From NCBI RefSeq assembly GCF_000711895.1, contig NZ_JONO01000027.1, forward strand, positions 16,436 to 80,435: a stretch of 64,000 nt of DNA, read 5' to 3'. Position numbers and translations under genes: made by a program. The notes under the pieces are model-generated. The model made no database searches. It had not been told where the DNA came from and saw only the letters and a list, made by a program, of their open reading frames with translations. The number at the start of each line of letters is the position of its first letter. The first letter of the stretch is position 1. Positions 23,140 through 33,902 of the stretch are shown in pieces. The DNA comes from Photorhabdus australis DSM 17609 (GTDB lineage: Bacteria; Pseudomonadota; Gammaproteobacteria; Enterobacterales; Enterobacteriaceae).

Positions 23140-24623
23140 GCAATTACCCCCAGTAACCGGGCAACAGTCAAGCGGTCTGAATAATCCAGACGGCGATGGC
23201 CTACCAACTGATAATCTTCATGGCCTTTACCCGCCACCAATACAACATCATCTTCTTTTGCTTGCATAATGGCACTAGTCACCGCTTCAACACGTCCATG
23301 AATGACTATCGCTCGCCCCGGATCAATAAAACCAGTCAAAATATCAGCAACAATTGCCTGCGGTTCTTCACTTCTCGGGTTATCGTCGGTAGTAATCACA
23401 TAGTCGGCCCACTGTTCTGCCACACTGCCCATTAAAGAACGCTTGCCTTTATCTCGATCACCACCACAACCAAAAACGCACCAAAGCCTACCTTTACAAT
23501 GCAGACGTGCAGCCAACAAAGCTTTCTCTAGTGCATCAGGTGTATGAGCATAATCAACAACGACAGTTGGTTTATCCGGTGCATTGAATACTTCCATTCT
23601 CCCGCAGACAGGTTCCAAGCAGGAAGCAGTTTCAAGCAGTTTTTCCAATGGATAACCCAACGCTAATAAGGTAGAAAGTGCTAACAGCAGGTTGCTGACG
23701 TTGAATGCCCCCATCAGAGGACTGTCAATTGTACCGCCTCCCCAACTGGACTCAAAAGTAACAGATACGCCTTTATCGTGATATTTTATTTCACTGGCAG
23801 ACAACCAACGCCCTTGCCAATTTTCCGGCAGCCGATTTTCCATCGTCACGGCAACCGCTTGCGGTAGACGGGATAACCATTTCTGACCAACATCATCGTC
23901 AGCGTTAATGATTTGCTGTTTCACATCATGAGAGGAAAATAGCAGCCATTTCGCTGCTTCATAGTGTTCCATGTCACCATGGTAATCAAGATGATCACGA
24001 CTCAGATTGGTAAATACCGCCGCCTGAAATGGTAATGCGGCCACACGCCCTTGAACCAGCCCATGGGAAGAGACTTCCATAGCCGCAAAGGTAGCCCCTT
24101 GTTGAACAAGCTGTTGCAGATCCAGTTGGATATCAACAGCTGAGCCGGTGGTGTTTTCACTTGGCGCCACATGCCCTAATAAACCATTACCTACTGTTCC
24201 CATCACCGCGCTGGTTTCACCCAATCCGTGAGTCCACTGTGCAAGTAATTGAGTCGTTGTCGTTTTACCATTGGTTCCGGTTACACCAATCAGGCGCAGT
24301 TTACCACCAGGATGGTGATAAAACTGACCCGCTAATTGTGACAACTTATTATTCAAATCGCTCACATAAACAACCGGAACACCGTGCATAATCTGCACAG
24401 TACCGCTATCGGCCTCTCCCTGGGCTTCTGCAATAACCGCCGCGACGCCTTGCGCGATGGCTTGAGGAATATAGTGTCGACCATCTGCCTGATGCCCTTT
24501 AATAGCAACAAACAAATCTCCGGCAGCCGACTTACGGCTATCCAATGTCATTTCGCGTAATGCACGTTCTGGAGCATCAATCCCCAACGGAGCGAGTAAA
24601 CCGCGTAGATTACGATCTGCCAC
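23136..24623 (-). CDS. murE: UDP-MurNAc-L-Ala-D-Glu–meso-diaminopimelate ligase
   Basis: Adds meso-diaminopimelate to the stem peptide. The 495 residues equal the E. coli length. The start is GTG with AGGA seven bases upstream. Motifs include TGTNGKTTT, the [15 protein letters not shown] segment, the DAP-selective DNPRSEEP loop, and GKGHEDYQ near the C-terminus. It overlaps the end of ftsI by 14 bases. Confidence 0.97.
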   Translation of the reverse strand: MADRNLRGLLAPLGIDAPERALREMTLDSRKSAAGDLFVAIKGHQADGRHYIPQAIAQGVAAVIAEAQGEADSGTVQIMHGVPVVYVSDLNNKLSQLAGQFYHHPGGKLRLIGVTGTNGKTTTTQLLAQWTHGLGETSAVMGTVGNGLLGHVAPSENTTGSAVDIQLDLQQLVQQGATFAAMEVSSHGLVQGRVAALPFQAAVFTNLSRDHLDYHGDMEHYEAAKWLLFSSHDVKQQIINADDDVGQKWLSRLPQAVAVTMENRLPENWQGRWLSASEIKYHDKGVSVTFESSWGGGTIDSPLMGAFNVSNLLLALSTLLALGYPLEKLLETASCLEPVCGRMEVFNAPDKPTVVVDYAHTPDALEKALLAARLHCKGRLWCVFGCGGDRDKGKRSLMGSVAEQWADYVITTDDNPRSEEPQAIVADILTGFIDPGRAIVIHGRVEAVTSAIMQAKEDDVVLVAGKGHEDYQLVGHRRLDYSDRLTVARLLGVIA

Positions 24624-26376
24624 CTGTATCCTCTTTCTTATTAATCACAAATTCGTTTTTATCACCTGCTGCCAAAGCATCCGGCTCCACATTCATAATG
24701 CGCAGAACACCGCCCATAATGGCACCAAATACCGGCGCAGAAACCGCACCACCATAATATTTACCTGCCTGTGGCTCATTAATGACCACAACTAGAGCAA
24801 ACCTTGGGTTACTTGCAGGGGCAACACCTGCGGCGTAAGAGATATATCGATTAACGTATTGGCCATCCGGCCCGACTTTCTTTGCAGTCCCCGTCTTGAT
24901 TGCAATCCGATAACCTTTTACCGCAGCCCGCACACCACCACCACCAGGCAAAGCCACACTTTCCATCATATGAACGACTGTTCGCATGATGGGTTCAGGA
25001 AATACTCTTGTACCTGGCACAGGTGGATCAACTTTGGTAATTGACAGAGGACGATAGATACCCAGGCTACCAATCGTTGCATAGACTCGCGCTAACTGTA
25101 ATGGTGTTACCATCAGCCCATAACCGTAAGAAAAGGTCGCTCTCTCAAGATCTGACCACCGCTGTTTTCCTGTTGGATATAAGCCACTGCTTTCTCCGAC
25201 TAATCCCAGATTAGTCGCTTTTCCCAATCCAAAGCGTGAATAGACATTCACTAATTCTGTCGCGGGCATCGCTAACGCTAGCTTAGAAACACCGACGTTG
25301 CTCGATTTTTGTAAAATACCAGTGATAGATAATTCTGGATACCGGGATACGTCCTTAATTTCCTTACCGCTTATCCTAAAAGGTACTGTATTAATAACCG
25401 TATTTTCTTTGATGATACCATTATTCAACGCAGCCATTACCACCATCGGCTTGACAGTGGAACCTGGTTCGAAAATATCGGTAATCGCACGGTTGCGCAT
25501 TGCGTCTTTTGGTGTGTTGAGGAAATTATTTGGGTTATAAGATGGGCTATTGGCCATTGCCAGCACTTCGCCGGTATTAACATCTACTAGTACTGCTGTA
25601 CCGGATTCTGCTTTATTAAAAGCTACCGCGTTGGTCAGTTCACGGTAAACCAGTGCCTGCAAGCGTTCATCGATACTCAATACCAAATTGTGTGCTGCCA
25701 GACTATCAACAGATGAGATATCTTCAATGACACGACCAAAACGGTCTTTACGTACAATCCGTTCGCCTGGCTGACCAGTCAGCCAGCGATCAAAACTTTT
25801 TTCCACACCTTCCATACCCTGGCCATCAACGTTAGTCACACCAATAATATGGGCTGTTACCTGGCCTGATGGGTAATAACGCCGAGATTCCTGACGTAAA
25901 TAAATTCCCGGCAGTTTCAATTTACCAATATAATCGCCAACCGATGAATTGACCTGTCGTGCCAGATAAACAAAACGACCTTTAGGATTCGCGCTAATTT
26001 TGTTAGTAAGTTGCTCAACAGGTAGGTTAATGGCATCAGACAAAGCTCTCCAGCGGGTATCATCAGTAATCCCTCCTTTTTCAAACACCTCTTTCGGATC
26101 TGCCCATACAGCATTTACCGGAACACTAACAGCCAAAGGCCGCCCCATGCGATCGCTGATCATACCGCGGGCAGTAGGAATTGACTGCACACGCAGAGAA
26201 CGTAAATCCCCTTCTTTAACCAATTGATCCGGATTGATAACTTGCAGGTAAGTCACTCTCAGTAACAAGCCAACCAAAGCAAGGATAATTCCCCCGCACA
26301 GCAAGGCAAAGCGCCAGCTGACAAAGCTGGCTTTATCTTCTTGCCGTTTTGATTTCGCGAAACGAGCTGCTTTCAT
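24610..26376 (-). CDS. ftsI: Septal D,D-transpeptidase FtsI (PBP3)
   Basis: Class B penicillin-binding protein that crosslinks septal peptidoglycan with FtsW. The 588 residues match the E. coli length. There is a short cytoplasmic tail, a membrane anchor at about 24–42, the non-catalytic module starting with [15 protein letters not shown], and the transpeptidase with S306-T-V-K309, SSN at 358–360 and KTGT at 494–497. The C-terminal region ends in a processed tail as in E. coli. It lies 29 bases after ftsL. Confidence 0.98.
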   Translation of the reverse strand: MKAARFAKSKRQEDKASFVSWRFALLCGGIILALVGLLLRVTYLQVINPDQLVKEGDLRSLRVQSIPTARGMISDRMGRPLAVSVPVNAVWADPKEVFEKGGITDDTRWRALSDAINLPVEQLTNKISANPKGRFVYLARQVNSSVGDYIGKLKLPGIYLRQESRRYYPSGQVTAHIIGVTNVDGQGMEGVEKSFDRWLTGQPGERIVRKDRFGRVIEDISSVDSLAAHNLVLSIDERLQALVYRELTNAVAFNKAESGTAVLVDVNTGEVLAMANSPSYNPNNFLNTPKDAMRNRAITDIFEPGSTVKPMVVMAALNNGIIKENTVINTVPFRISGKEIKDVSRYPELSITGILQKSSNVGVSKLALAMPATELVNVYSRFGLGKATNLGLVGESSGLYPTGKQRWSDLERATFSYGYGLMVTPLQLARVYATIGSLGIYRPLSITKVDPPVPGTRVFPEPIMRTVVHMMESVALPGGGGVRAAVKGYRIAIKTGTAKKVGPDGQYVNRYISYAAGVAPASNPRFALVVVINEPQAGKYYGGAVSAPVFGAIMGGVLRIMNVEPDALAAGDKNEFVINKKEDTGGRS

Positions 26377-26405
26377 TACTTACCTTATTAATTAATCAAA
26401 CTAAC

Positions 26406-26723
26406 TCACTGTGAAACAACAATATTTTCCTGTGCTGGATTAACATGTTGCATATGCATTTTTTCAATTGCTATTCGCTCAACCCGACTCTGATCACCAA
26501 GAGAATTTTCTTCAAGAATCAAATTACGCCACTCAATTTCTAATGCATTACGTTCCAGCGCCAAATGCTCTTTCTCAGCAATCAACAAACGTGTTTCATG
26601 TGTTGTGGTCACAACAAATATGGCTGAAACCACTACAGCCACTAGAAGAATCAATGGTATTTTGGCATTCCTGAGAAAATCGCTGCCGATAATACCGGCT
26701 AATCCGTGACGTTCACCGGCCAT
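26406..26723 (-). CDS. ftsL: Cell division protein FtsL
   Basis: Small bitopic divisome protein that forms a complex with FtsB and FtsQ and activates FtsWI. The 105 residues (E. coli 121, differing mainly at the N-terminal tail) have one membrane segment at about 22–41 ([17 protein letters not shown]) and a following leucine-zipper-like coiled coil ([22 protein letters not shown]). Its ATG shares one base with the rsmH stop (TAATG). Confidence 0.95.
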   Translation of the reverse strand: MAGERHGLAGIIGSDFLRNAKIPLILLVAVVVSAIFVVTTTHETRLLIAEKEHLALERNALEIEWRNLILEENSLGDQSRVERIAIEKMHMQHVNPAQENIVVSQ

Positions 26724-27667
26724 TATTCACTAACTTTTTCAGCAAAACGCAAAACCGAACTACGAGCCCGTGGATTATCAGCCACTTCGTCCTCTGAAGG
26801 TTTCATCTTGCCGATAGATTTCAGGCTACGCCCACCCTGTGCTTTCAGTTGTTCTTCTGTTAAAGGTAACCCTGCCGGTACCTGTGGCCCACGACTGTTA
26901 TGACGAATAAATCGCTTAACAATGCGATCTTCCAGTGAATGGAAACTGATAACTGAAAGTCGCCCATGTGGGGCAAGCACCTGTAATGCACCATCCAGCG
27001 CTTGCTCAATCTCTTCTAATTCACTGTTGATATAAATCCTAATCGCCTGGAAGCTCCTTGTTGCAGGATGCTTATACTTCTCTTTCACTGGACTAGCCTG
27101 AGCAATCAAATCCGCCAACACTTTTGTTCGGGTAATCGGTTCTTGCTGATTACGTGTAACAATTGCTTTGGCAATACGTTTGGCGAAACGCTCCTCACCA
27201 AATGTTTTCAACACCCATGCAATATCATCCACTTCTGCTTTCATCAGCCATTCTGCAGCTGACTGCCCATGAGTCGGGTCCATCCGCATATCTAACGGCC
27301 CATCACGCATAAAAGAAAAACCACGTTCCGGATCATCTAATTGAGGTGAAGAAACACCTAAATCCAGTAATACCCCATCAATTTTGCCTGCCAGACCAAC
27401 GTTTTCTACATAGTGTGCTAATTCAGAAAACGGTCCATGAATAATTGAAAAACGTGGATCTGTGATCGATTTTGCGGTTTCAATCGCTTGCGGATCACGA
27501 TCAATTGCAATTAAACGACCTTCCATTCCCAATTGTGACAAAATCAAACGTGAGTGCCCGCCACGGCCAAATGTGCCATCAATATAGATTCCATCTTTAC
27601 GAATATTCAGTCCATTGACTGCTTCATCCAGCAATACACTGGTATGTTTAAAATGACTGTTTGCCAT
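26723..27667 (-). CDS. rsmH: 16S rRNA (cytosine-1402-N4)-methyltransferase RsmH
   Basis: S-adenosylmethionine-dependent enzyme that methylates N4 of C1402 in 16S rRNA. The 314 residues (E. coli 313) begin with [13 protein letters not shown], followed by the SAM loop [26 protein letters not shown] and [13 protein letters not shown] near the C-terminus. It is two bases after mraZ. Confidence 0.98.
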   Translation of the reverse strand: MANSHFKHTSVLLDEAVNGLNIRKDGIYIDGTFGRGGHSRLILSQLGMEGRLIAIDRDPQAIETAKSITDPRFSIIHGPFSELAHYVENVGLAGKIDGVLLDLGVSSPQLDDPERGFSFMRDGPLDMRMDPTHGQSAAEWLMKAEVDDIAWVLKTFGEERFAKRIAKAIVTRNQQEPITRTKVLADLIAQASPVKEKYKHPATRSFQAIRIYINSELEEIEQALDGALQVLAPHGRLSVISFHSLEDRIVKRFIRHNSRGPQVPAGLPLTEEQLKAQGGRSLKSIGKMKPSEDEVADNPRARSSVLRFAEKVSE

Positions 27668-27669
27668 GT

Positions 27670-28128
27670 TTATAGTGATAAGTCCTGTAGCCGTACTGAT
27701 AAAGGTTGCTGTGTGGATTGTTCAGCTGCAATGTCATCCTTAACCTGTTGATACCAAGCTTGCTCATCCCACAGTTCAAATTTGTTGAACTGACCAACCA
27801 GCATGACCTCTTTAACTAGCCCTGCGTGCTGACGCAGTGTATTGGCTAACAAAAGACGTCCAGCACTATCCATTTGGCATTCACTGGCATGACCTAAGAG
27901 CAAACGTTGCACCCGACGCTCTGCCGGATTCATGCTGGATAAGCGGGAAAGTTTTTCTTCAATAATTTCCCATTCAGATAACGTATAAAGCAGCAAGCAT
28001 GGCTGGTGAAGGTCAATAGTACAAACCATTTGCCCTTGCGATTCCTCGTTTAGCATCGCCCGATATCGGGTAGGCACGGCAAGCCGCCCCTTGCTATCGA
28101 GATTAACTAACGTTGCTCCACGAAACAT
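27670..28128 (-). CDS. mraZ: Transcriptional regulator MraZ
   Basis: First gene of the dcw operon; MraZ binds its own promoter and represses the cluster. The 152 residues equal the E. coli length and contain two SpoVT/AbrB-type DNA-binding halves, each with a DxxxR motif (D11–R15 and D87–R91). GAGG precedes the ATG. Candidate MraZ operator repeats lie immediately upstream. Confidence 0.97.
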   Translation of the reverse strand: MFRGATLVNLDSKGRLAVPTRYRAMLNEESQGQMVCTIDLHQPCLLLYTLSEWEIIEEKLSRLSSMNPAERRVQRLLLGHASECQMDSAGRLLLANTLRQHAGLVKEVMLVGQFNKFELWDEQAWYQQVKDDIAAEQSTQQPLSVRLQDLSL

Positions 28129-28148
28129 CCTAAAGTTGCCTCAGGCGA

Positions 28149-28181
28149 TCCCAAATTACCACTTTATCCCACTAATCCCCA
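28149..28181 (-). promoter_or_regulatory. MraZ operator repeats upstream of mraZ
   Basis: Reading the − strand toward mraZ: TGGGG (28181–28177), five bases, TGGGA (28171–28167), five bases, TGGTA (28161–28157), then a further TGGGA (28153–28149) three bases on. E. coli MraZ is known to bind TGGGN repeats with 5-base spacing in this position. The match of sequence, spacing and location supports autoregulation. Confidence 0.8.
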
Positions 28182-28189
28182 CAATAAGG

Positions 28190-28219
28190 AGTTTACGGAT
28201 GGGACGAAAACCTTGTCAA
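28190..28219 (-). promoter_or_regulatory. Probable dcw promoter (Pmra)
   Basis: On the − strand TTGACA (28219–28214) is followed after 17 bases by GTAAAC (28196–28191), or after 18 by TAAACT. The −35 is perfect. The arrangement resembles the known E. coli promoter that drives mraZ and the downstream division genes, and the MraZ repeats lie directly downstream. Confidence 0.75.
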
Positions 28220-28675
28220 GCCAGAGCCGATGCGCTTTAGCTATATTTAGTAAAAGGATTTTGGATGTTGGGAGCATTAATGATTAAATTTAGCAATGTC
28301 AATAATAATTAACACTTTGATAATTTTGAATAATTTTACGAATATAAGGAGAATAAATGTTCATTACAAAATAATGAAAAAATAATTGTGTTATTAGTTT
28401 ATTTACATAATTTACATTTCATTACCATCCAACCATCATACAATAATATTTATCATTTAAATAAGTACATTCGATACTAAAACCAATAATGATAATAAAA
28501 TCATCAAAAATAACATCATTAAAATCAACTTAATATATAAACAAAACAATAAGATAGGATGAAGTATAAAAAATTTCAAACCTAAATAAATTCCTATTCA
28601 TGCCGTTTTTTTACTAAATGATTTAAGAATTGCTTTAAAATTGTCTTCCCACTCTTTCTCTTATAAATCTGAAGC
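28220..28675. other. AT-rich spacer between mraZ promoter and cra
   Basis: No open frame with a ribosome site and no recognisable RNA were seen. The stretch is rich in A/T runs and short AATAAT-type repeats. It could hold upstream regulatory DNA but nothing specific can be claimed. Confidence 0.5.
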
Positions 28676-28707
28676 AAAAGCCCCTCATCAAAAAATCAAT
28701 GAGGGGC
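28676..28707 (-). terminator. Terminator after cra
   Basis: On the − strand GCCCCTCAT (28707–28699) pairs with ATGAGGGGC (28688–28680) across a short loop and is followed by TTTT. It starts a few bases past the cra stop. The stem is perfect, 9 bp and GC-rich. Confidence 0.85.
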
Positions 28708-28712
28708 CTTCA

Positions 28713-29720
28713 TCATAACTTTCGACTCAAGCTTCCTCGTCGACATAAGTCACGGCGTATCCGTGTAATACCTGGATCTGGTTTTTGCTTTTCATCCAGA
28801 CTTGCCAACACTAGTTCTAATACCCGCTCCGCTACTTCACGATGGCGCTGCACGACAGAGAGTACCGGACATTCAAGGAAATCCAGTAATTCATGATCAC
28901 CAAAAGTCGCAATAACTAATTGATTAGGTAATCGACCATCGTGTTTAAGCGTGACATCCATTATTCCCTGCAGCAAAGCAAAAGAGGTAGTAAACAACGC
29001 TTGGGGCATCGGATGAATTTCCAACCACCTGGCAAACACTTCAGCCGCCGCATCACGCTCATAGCTGTCTGAATAAAGGTACATAACTTTGCGAGGGTCA
29101 TCTTTCCATGCCTCACGGAATCCCTGTTCACGCAAAAAACTAACTGACAGTTCAGGTAATGCACCAAGATAAAGCACAGATTCAGCAGGGAATTGACGAA
29201 ATTCTTGTGCCAACATCTTCGCATCTTCAAAATCATCGCCCACTACACTGATAAAGTGTTCATTTTCCAATGCACGGTCAAACGCAATAATAGGCAAAGC
29301 ACGGTTTGCCCAGCGCTGATAAAAAGGATGTTCCGGCGGTAATGCAGTAGAAACAATAATTGCATCCACCTGACGCTGTAACAGGTGTTCAACACAGCGC
29401 ATTTCATTATCAGGCTGATCTTCAGAGCAGGCTATCAATAATTGATAACCACGCTGACGAGCTTGACGTTCTAGATAATTCGCAATACGGGTATAACTGG
29501 TATTTTCTAAATCTGGGATAACCAAACCAATAGAACGAGTGCGTCCTGCACGGAGGCCGGCTGCCACAGCATTTGGATGGTAGTTATGCTCTCTAACCAC
29601 GGCCATCACTTTTTCTACTGTTTTATCACTGACACGGTATTGCTTGGCTTTACCATTAATCACATAACTGGCCGTTGTGCGCGAAACACCTGCAAGGCGG
29701 GCGATTTCATCCAGTTTCAC
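28713..29720 (-). CDS. cra: Catabolite repressor/activator Cra (FruR), LacI family
   Basis: Global regulator of carbon flow that responds to fructose phosphates. The 335 residues (E. coli 334) start at a GTG, as does the E. coli gene. The N-terminal helix-turn-helix is [23 protein letters not shown], followed by the LacI hinge and the periplasmic-binding-type sensor domain ([17 protein letters not shown]…). It lies between ilvH and mraZ, its usual enterobacterial place. Confidence 0.97.
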   Translation of the reverse strand: MKLDEIARLAGVSRTTASYVINGKAKQYRVSDKTVEKVMAVVREHNYHPNAVAAGLRAGRTRSIGLVIPDLENTSYTRIANYLERQARQRGYQLLIACSEDQPDNEMRCVEHLLQRQVDAIIVSTALPPEHPFYQRWANRALPIIAFDRALENEHFISVVGDDFEDAKMLAQEFRQFPAESVLYLGALPELSVSFLREQGFREAWKDDPRKVMYLYSDSYERDAAAEVFARWLEIHPMPQALFTTSFALLQGIMDVTLKHDGRLPNQLVIATFGDHELLDFLECPVLSVVQRHREVAERVLELVLASLDEKQKPDPGITRIRRDLCRRGSLSRKL

Positions 29721-29806
29721 ATTAACTCCTCATAAACCCAGAAAAGGCCCTACTTTATCGCAGAGCCTCACCAATGTATGTATATTGTCCCGCAGTTTGC
29801 GATTTT

Positions 29807-30298
29807 TCATCGCATAATTTTATCTCCGCGCGATACACCAACAACTCCGGAACGAGCTACTTCTACAATTTCAGCAGCATCACGAACAGCATCGAGAAAC
29901 GCATCGAGTTTATCGCTGGTTCCTACCAGCTGTACGGTATATAAGGTAGAAGTTACATCAACGATCTGCCCACGGAAAATTTCAGTACTGCGTTTGATTT
30001 CTTCACGGCCATATCCGCTAGCCTGTAATTTCACCAGCATAATTTCACGTTCCACATGCGAACCTGATACCAACTCGCTGACCCGCAACACATCCACCAG
30101 TTTGTGCAATTGTTTTTCAATCTGCTCAAGTACCCTGGCATCACCTTTAGTCTGAATTGTCATCCGTGACAATGTTGGATCGTCAGTTGGAGCCACAGTC
30201 AAACTTTCAATGTTGTAGCCACGCTGGGAAAACAGACCGACAACACGGGATAAAGCCCCCGATTCGTTTTCAAGTAATACAGATAAAATCCGGCGCAT
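29807..30298 (-). CDS. ilvH: Acetolactate synthase III small (regulatory) subunit
   Basis: Regulatory subunit that confers valine feedback inhibition on IlvI. Starting at [20 protein letters not shown] gives 163 residues, the E. coli length, with GGAG upstream; an in-frame start 30 bases earlier would overlap ilvI. The N-terminal ACT domain contains [20 protein letters not shown]. Two bases separate it from ilvI. Confidence 0.97.
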   Translation of the reverse strand: MRRILSVLLENESGALSRVVGLFSQRGYNIESLTVAPTDDPTLSRMTIQTKGDARVLEQIEKQLHKLVDVLRVSELVSGSHVEREIMLVKLQASGYGREEIKRSTEIFRGQIVDVTSTLYTVQLVGTSDKLDAFLDAVRDAAEIVEVARSGVVGVSRGDKIMR

Positions 30299-30300
30299 AA

Positions 30301-32028
30301 TCAGGTTCTCTCCGTTTTGCTTAACCACATCTCATCCATTGCCCCTCCACGGATCTGCATAGGATATACGTGTTCAGTTTCATCAACTGTGACATCAACA
30401 AATACTAGTCGCTGATTTTCAGTCACCTCTTTCAAAGCTTCTGCCAATTTACTTTCCAATTCATCATAACGTTGGATAGAAATACCGACATGACCATAAG
30501 CTTCAGCCAGTTTGACAAAATCAGGTAGTGATTCCATATAGGACTGAGAGTGACGGCCTGCATAAATCATGTCTTGCCACTGTCTTATCATCCCCAGGAA
30601 ACGATTATTTAAGTTCAGAACCAGCACTGGTAACCCATATTGCAATGCTGTGGATAGTTCCTGAATATTCATCTGAATACTGCCATCCCCTGTAACACAG
30701 ACTACCATCGCTTCCGGTTTCACCAATTTGACACCTAAAGCAGCAGGTAGGCCAAACCCCATCGTTCCCAAACCTCCTGAACTGATCCAGCGCCTTGGCT
30801 GATCAAATGGGTAATGTAGTGCAACAAACATCTGGTGCTGCCCAACATCCGAAGTGATATAAGCTTCACCTTGCGTCAGACGATAGAGAACTTCGATAGC
30901 AGCTTGTGGTTTAATTTTCTCGCCACCGCGATCAAAATTGAGACATTTACGACTACGCCATTGCTGAATAGATAACCACCAATCTTTTAATGCATCCGGG
31001 TCCTGTGTATCTTCCATTGTTTCCAATAATCCCAGCATTTGCCCCAAAACCTGCTTAGCATCACCAACAATAGGTACATCTGCAGAAACAGTTTTCGAAA
31101 TTGATGTTGGATCAATATCAATATGTAAGACAGTTGCATCCGGACAGTATTTTTCCAGATTATTAGTAGTACGATCATCAAAACGTACACCAACAGCAAA
31201 AATCACATCCGAATTATGCATTGCTTTGTTAGCTTCAAATGTGCCATGCATACCAAGCATACCTAGATTTTGCTGATGAGTGGCCGGGAAACTGCCTAAT
31301 CCCATCATAGAGCTGACAACAGGAATATTAAATTTTTCTGCCAATACCAATAATTCTGCCGAACAATCTGCATTAATTGCCCCACCACCTACATATATGA
31401 TCGGTTTTTTCGCATTCAGAAGTTTTCTCAGTGCTCGTTTAACCTGCCCTCTGTGCCCTTGAACCGTCGGGCTATAAGAACGCATGCTTATCTGTTCAGG
31501 ATAAATATATGGCAATTTTATTGCTGGATTTACCGTGTCTTTCGGTAAGTCAATGACGACTGGCCCCGGACGACCACTAGAAGCCAAATAGAAGGCTTTT
31601 TTCAGTACCTTTGGAATATCTTCCGTTTTCTTCACTAAAAAACTGTGTTTTACGATTGGACGGGAGATCCCCACCATGTCACATTCCTGGAATGCATCAT
31701 TACCAATCAAGGAGCTGGCTACCTGACCGGACAATACAACCATTGGAATTGAGTCCATATAAGCTGTCGCAATACCTGTAATTGCGTTAGTCGCACCTGG
31801 CCCAGAAGTGACCAATACCACACCAACTTTCCCTGTAGCACGGGCATAACCATCAGCCATATGAACTGCCCCTTGCTCATGACGTACCAGGATATGCTCA
31901 ATTCCCCCAACCGTATGCAAGGCATCGTAAATATCCAGTACTGCCCCACCCGGATAACCGAATACATGTTTAACGCCCTGATCAATTAACGATCGGACGA
32001 CCATTTCAGCTCCTGATAACATCTCCAT
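30301..32028 (-). CDS. ilvI: Acetolactate synthase III large (catalytic) subunit
   Basis: Thiamine-diphosphate enzyme that condenses pyruvate into acetolactate (or acetohydroxybutyrate) for valine, leucine and isoleucine synthesis. Starting at [14 protein letters not shown] gives 575 residues (E. coli 574) with a perfect GGAGGAG eight bases upstream; the frame runs nine codons further up without a site. Visible motifs: the catalytic glutamate in [28 protein letters not shown], and the ThDP-binding [15 protein letters not shown]. Forms an operon with ilvH. Lrp control is known for E. coli ilvIH but was not resolved here. Confidence 0.97.
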   Translation of the reverse strand: MEMLSGAEMVVRSLIDQGVKHVFGYPGGAVLDIYDALHTVGGIEHILVRHEQGAVHMADGYARATGKVGVVLVTSGPGATNAITGIATAYMDSIPMVVLSGQVASSLIGNDAFQECDMVGISRPIVKHSFLVKKTEDIPKVLKKAFYLASSGRPGPVVIDLPKDTVNPAIKLPYIYPEQISMRSYSPTVQGHRGQVKRALRKLLNAKKPIIYVGGGAINADCSAELLVLAEKFNIPVVSSMMGLGSFPATHQQNLGMLGMHGTFEANKAMHNSDVIFAVGVRFDDRTTNNLEKYCPDATVLHIDIDPTSISKTVSADVPIVGDAKQVLGQMLGLLETMEDTQDPDALKDWWLSIQQWRSRKCLNFDRGGEKIKPQAAIEVLYRLTQGEAYITSDVGQHQMFVALHYPFDQPRRWISSGGLGTMGFGLPAALGVKLVKPEAMVVCVTGDGSIQMNIQELSTALQYGLPVLVLNLNNRFLGMIRQWQDMIYAGRHSQSYMESLPDFVKLAEAYGHVGISIQRYDELESKLAEALKEVTENQRLVFVDVTVDETEHVYPMQIRGGAMDEMWLSKTERT

Positions 32029-32923
32029 AGGTTCTCCTCCAGGCTCTGTTTGCAAGTTAATAAATCGGAAGTTACTTCCACTTTTATTTTAGTAAGACGA
32101 ATAGCTCCTCAGCGGGATATTCATGCTGAGTTAATTAACATAACGCTAGAAACGGGTGTTAGCAATGTAAGTACAAGGAAGAATAGCCACTTTCTGACAA
32201 TTCAATATGTCTCTTGCAAGCGTTATCTTACTATCAATAAGCCAAAAGTAAGTAGAATATGAGTGGCTATACCTGAAAAGAATAACAACATATAGGTATT
32301 ATCCGGTATATATACGATAAAAAACTAAAAAGTAGCTTTCAAAATCGTTTAAGTCATCGAAATGTGAAGCTGATAAAGGAAATGCCGACAAACGCCTCAG
32401 ATAATTTGACCGTCATTTCCTCATCTTTGGATAGCTATTGCAAATAATGCATTCGAGTAAAATCTTTTTACTCCATTTTAATTAGAGAATATATAGAAGC
32501 TAGCGTTTATTCCTGGAATAGTAATTCCATACATTCAATACTCACTTGGATATATAAATATTCATTTTCATAACTAAATAACCAAAAACAATAATCAACC
32601 AAATGATATTTTAAAATAGAAAAAATTATTTACACGGCTCATGAAACAATCTTAATAGCTCATAAAAGCATATTCCCATATTCAATAAAACTCTATATAA
32701 TACATTATTGAAAATTAATCCCTTAAGAGTAAATTAATTTAACAAATAAATCACTAACTCTTTCAGAATATAAAATCACACCAAAAAAGCCTCAATATAA
32801 ATTCATTATCCATAGTGAAGAATATATATTTTCGCACTAACCATTCCACTTCATTTATTTAAATTAAATTTTAATTCCCACTATCCTGCATTTATTTATC
32901 ATTAGTTAAAACCCATATTAATT
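32029..32923. other. Long AT-rich upstream region of ilvIH
   Basis: About 900 bases without a supported gene. Only short open frames without ribosome sites occur. It is rich in A/T tracts, which would suit Lrp or H-NS binding upstream of ilvI, but no specific site can be named by eye. Confidence 0.5.
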
Positions 32924-32958
32924 AAAATAGCCAAGTCATGAATATAAATAAACTTGGC
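32924..32958 (-). terminator. Terminator after the serine hydrolase gene
   Basis: On the − strand GCCAAGT (32958–32952) pairs with ACTTGGC (32936–32930) over a 15-base loop, followed by TATTTT. It starts about 28 bases past the hydrolase stop. Confidence 0.6.
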
Positions 32959-32986
32959 ATATTTACAGAACAACAAAGACATTTAT

Positions 32987-33553
32987 TTACAACATTGAAT
33001 TGTCTTTTAATACCTTCTCTAGGCTAGGAAAAACAGTAAAACCGTCGCAATCTAAAAAATGCCCACCATCAGGGAAACCATATAATTCAGCTCGGAGCTG
33101 CTGACTTAAATTTAATGTAAACTGTGGAGATACAATCTCATCATTAAGCGATAATATTACTATTCGTTGGTTTATTCGGTGTATAAGGGGATGAAAATCC
33201 AAGTTTTCCGCAGTAAATATACTTAATTCGGGTAAAGTCGGTAATTTTTCATAAAAGCCTGCAATTAATACAATCCCGCCAATATTTACATTATCAGGTA
33301 AAGATGAAATGTAACGGAGTGTGGCAATACAACCCAAGCTATGCCCAATAAAAAGCGTTTTTTCATTAGGATGAGGTACATTCTCCTGCAACTTTTCTTG
33401 CCATAAATGAGGTGAAGGAGCGTGAGATTCAGGCATTTCCGGCACTATTACCCGAACATTTGACCTTTCATATTGACTTTTAAGCCAAGGAAACCAATGA
33501 TGATCAGGAGTCGCCATAAGGCCATGTACAATAACTATATTATCAAAATTCAT
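32987..33553 (-). CDS. RBBP9/YdeN-type alpha/beta serine hydrolase
   Basis: Small cytoplasmic alpha/beta hydrolase of 188 residues. The N-terminal IVIVHGLMATPDHHWFPWL strand-turn, the nucleophile elbow GHSLG (Ser72), an aspartate in SLNDEIVSP (Asp138) and a histidine in PDGGHF (His165) form a plausible catalytic triad of the RBBP9/YdeN family. GAGG is seven bases before ATG 33553; a TTG one codon upstream is less likely. Substrate is unknown. It stands between ilvI and an acyl-CoA synthetase, both absent from the E. coli leuO–ilvI interval. Confidence 0.8.
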   Translation of the reverse strand: MNFDNIVIVHGLMATPDHHWFPWLKSQYERSNVRVIVPEMPESHAPSPHLWQEKLQENVPHPNEKTLFIGHSLGCIATLRYISSLPDNVNIGGIVLIAGFYEKLPTLPELSIFTAENLDFHPLIHRINQRIVILSLNDEIVSPQFTLNLSQQLRAELYGFPDGGHFLDCDGFTVFPSLEKVLKDNSML

Positions 33554-33902
33554 CAATTCACCTCATTATACAATAATGTGTCTTATTTACTATGCATACG
33601 CACCGCACAAATATAAAATACTATCATTCCATTTTTATAACCATCTCTTTTATCATGCCGTTTAAAGTCAGATAATTATACCTTGCCCTAACCTATTAAA
33701 TAACAAGTGCCCTATTCCAGGCATAGAATGATACCCGTGAATATAATTTATTTATAATTTTTAAAATTAAACCACAGCTTATTCATCTAATATTGAATTT
33801 TTAAAACCGGATACTCCTGAGATAAATTTAAAGTAGAATATTATGCAATACTACCTTAAATTTCCCTTGAATAGCCGGGCGCGCTATATAAAGCTCCAGA
33901 AA
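33554..33902. other. Spacer upstream of the hydrolase gene
   Basis: About 350 AT-rich bases between two same-strand genes. No coding frame and no convincing terminator for the acyl-CoA synthetase gene were seen. It probably carries the hydrolase promoter. Confidence 0.45.
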
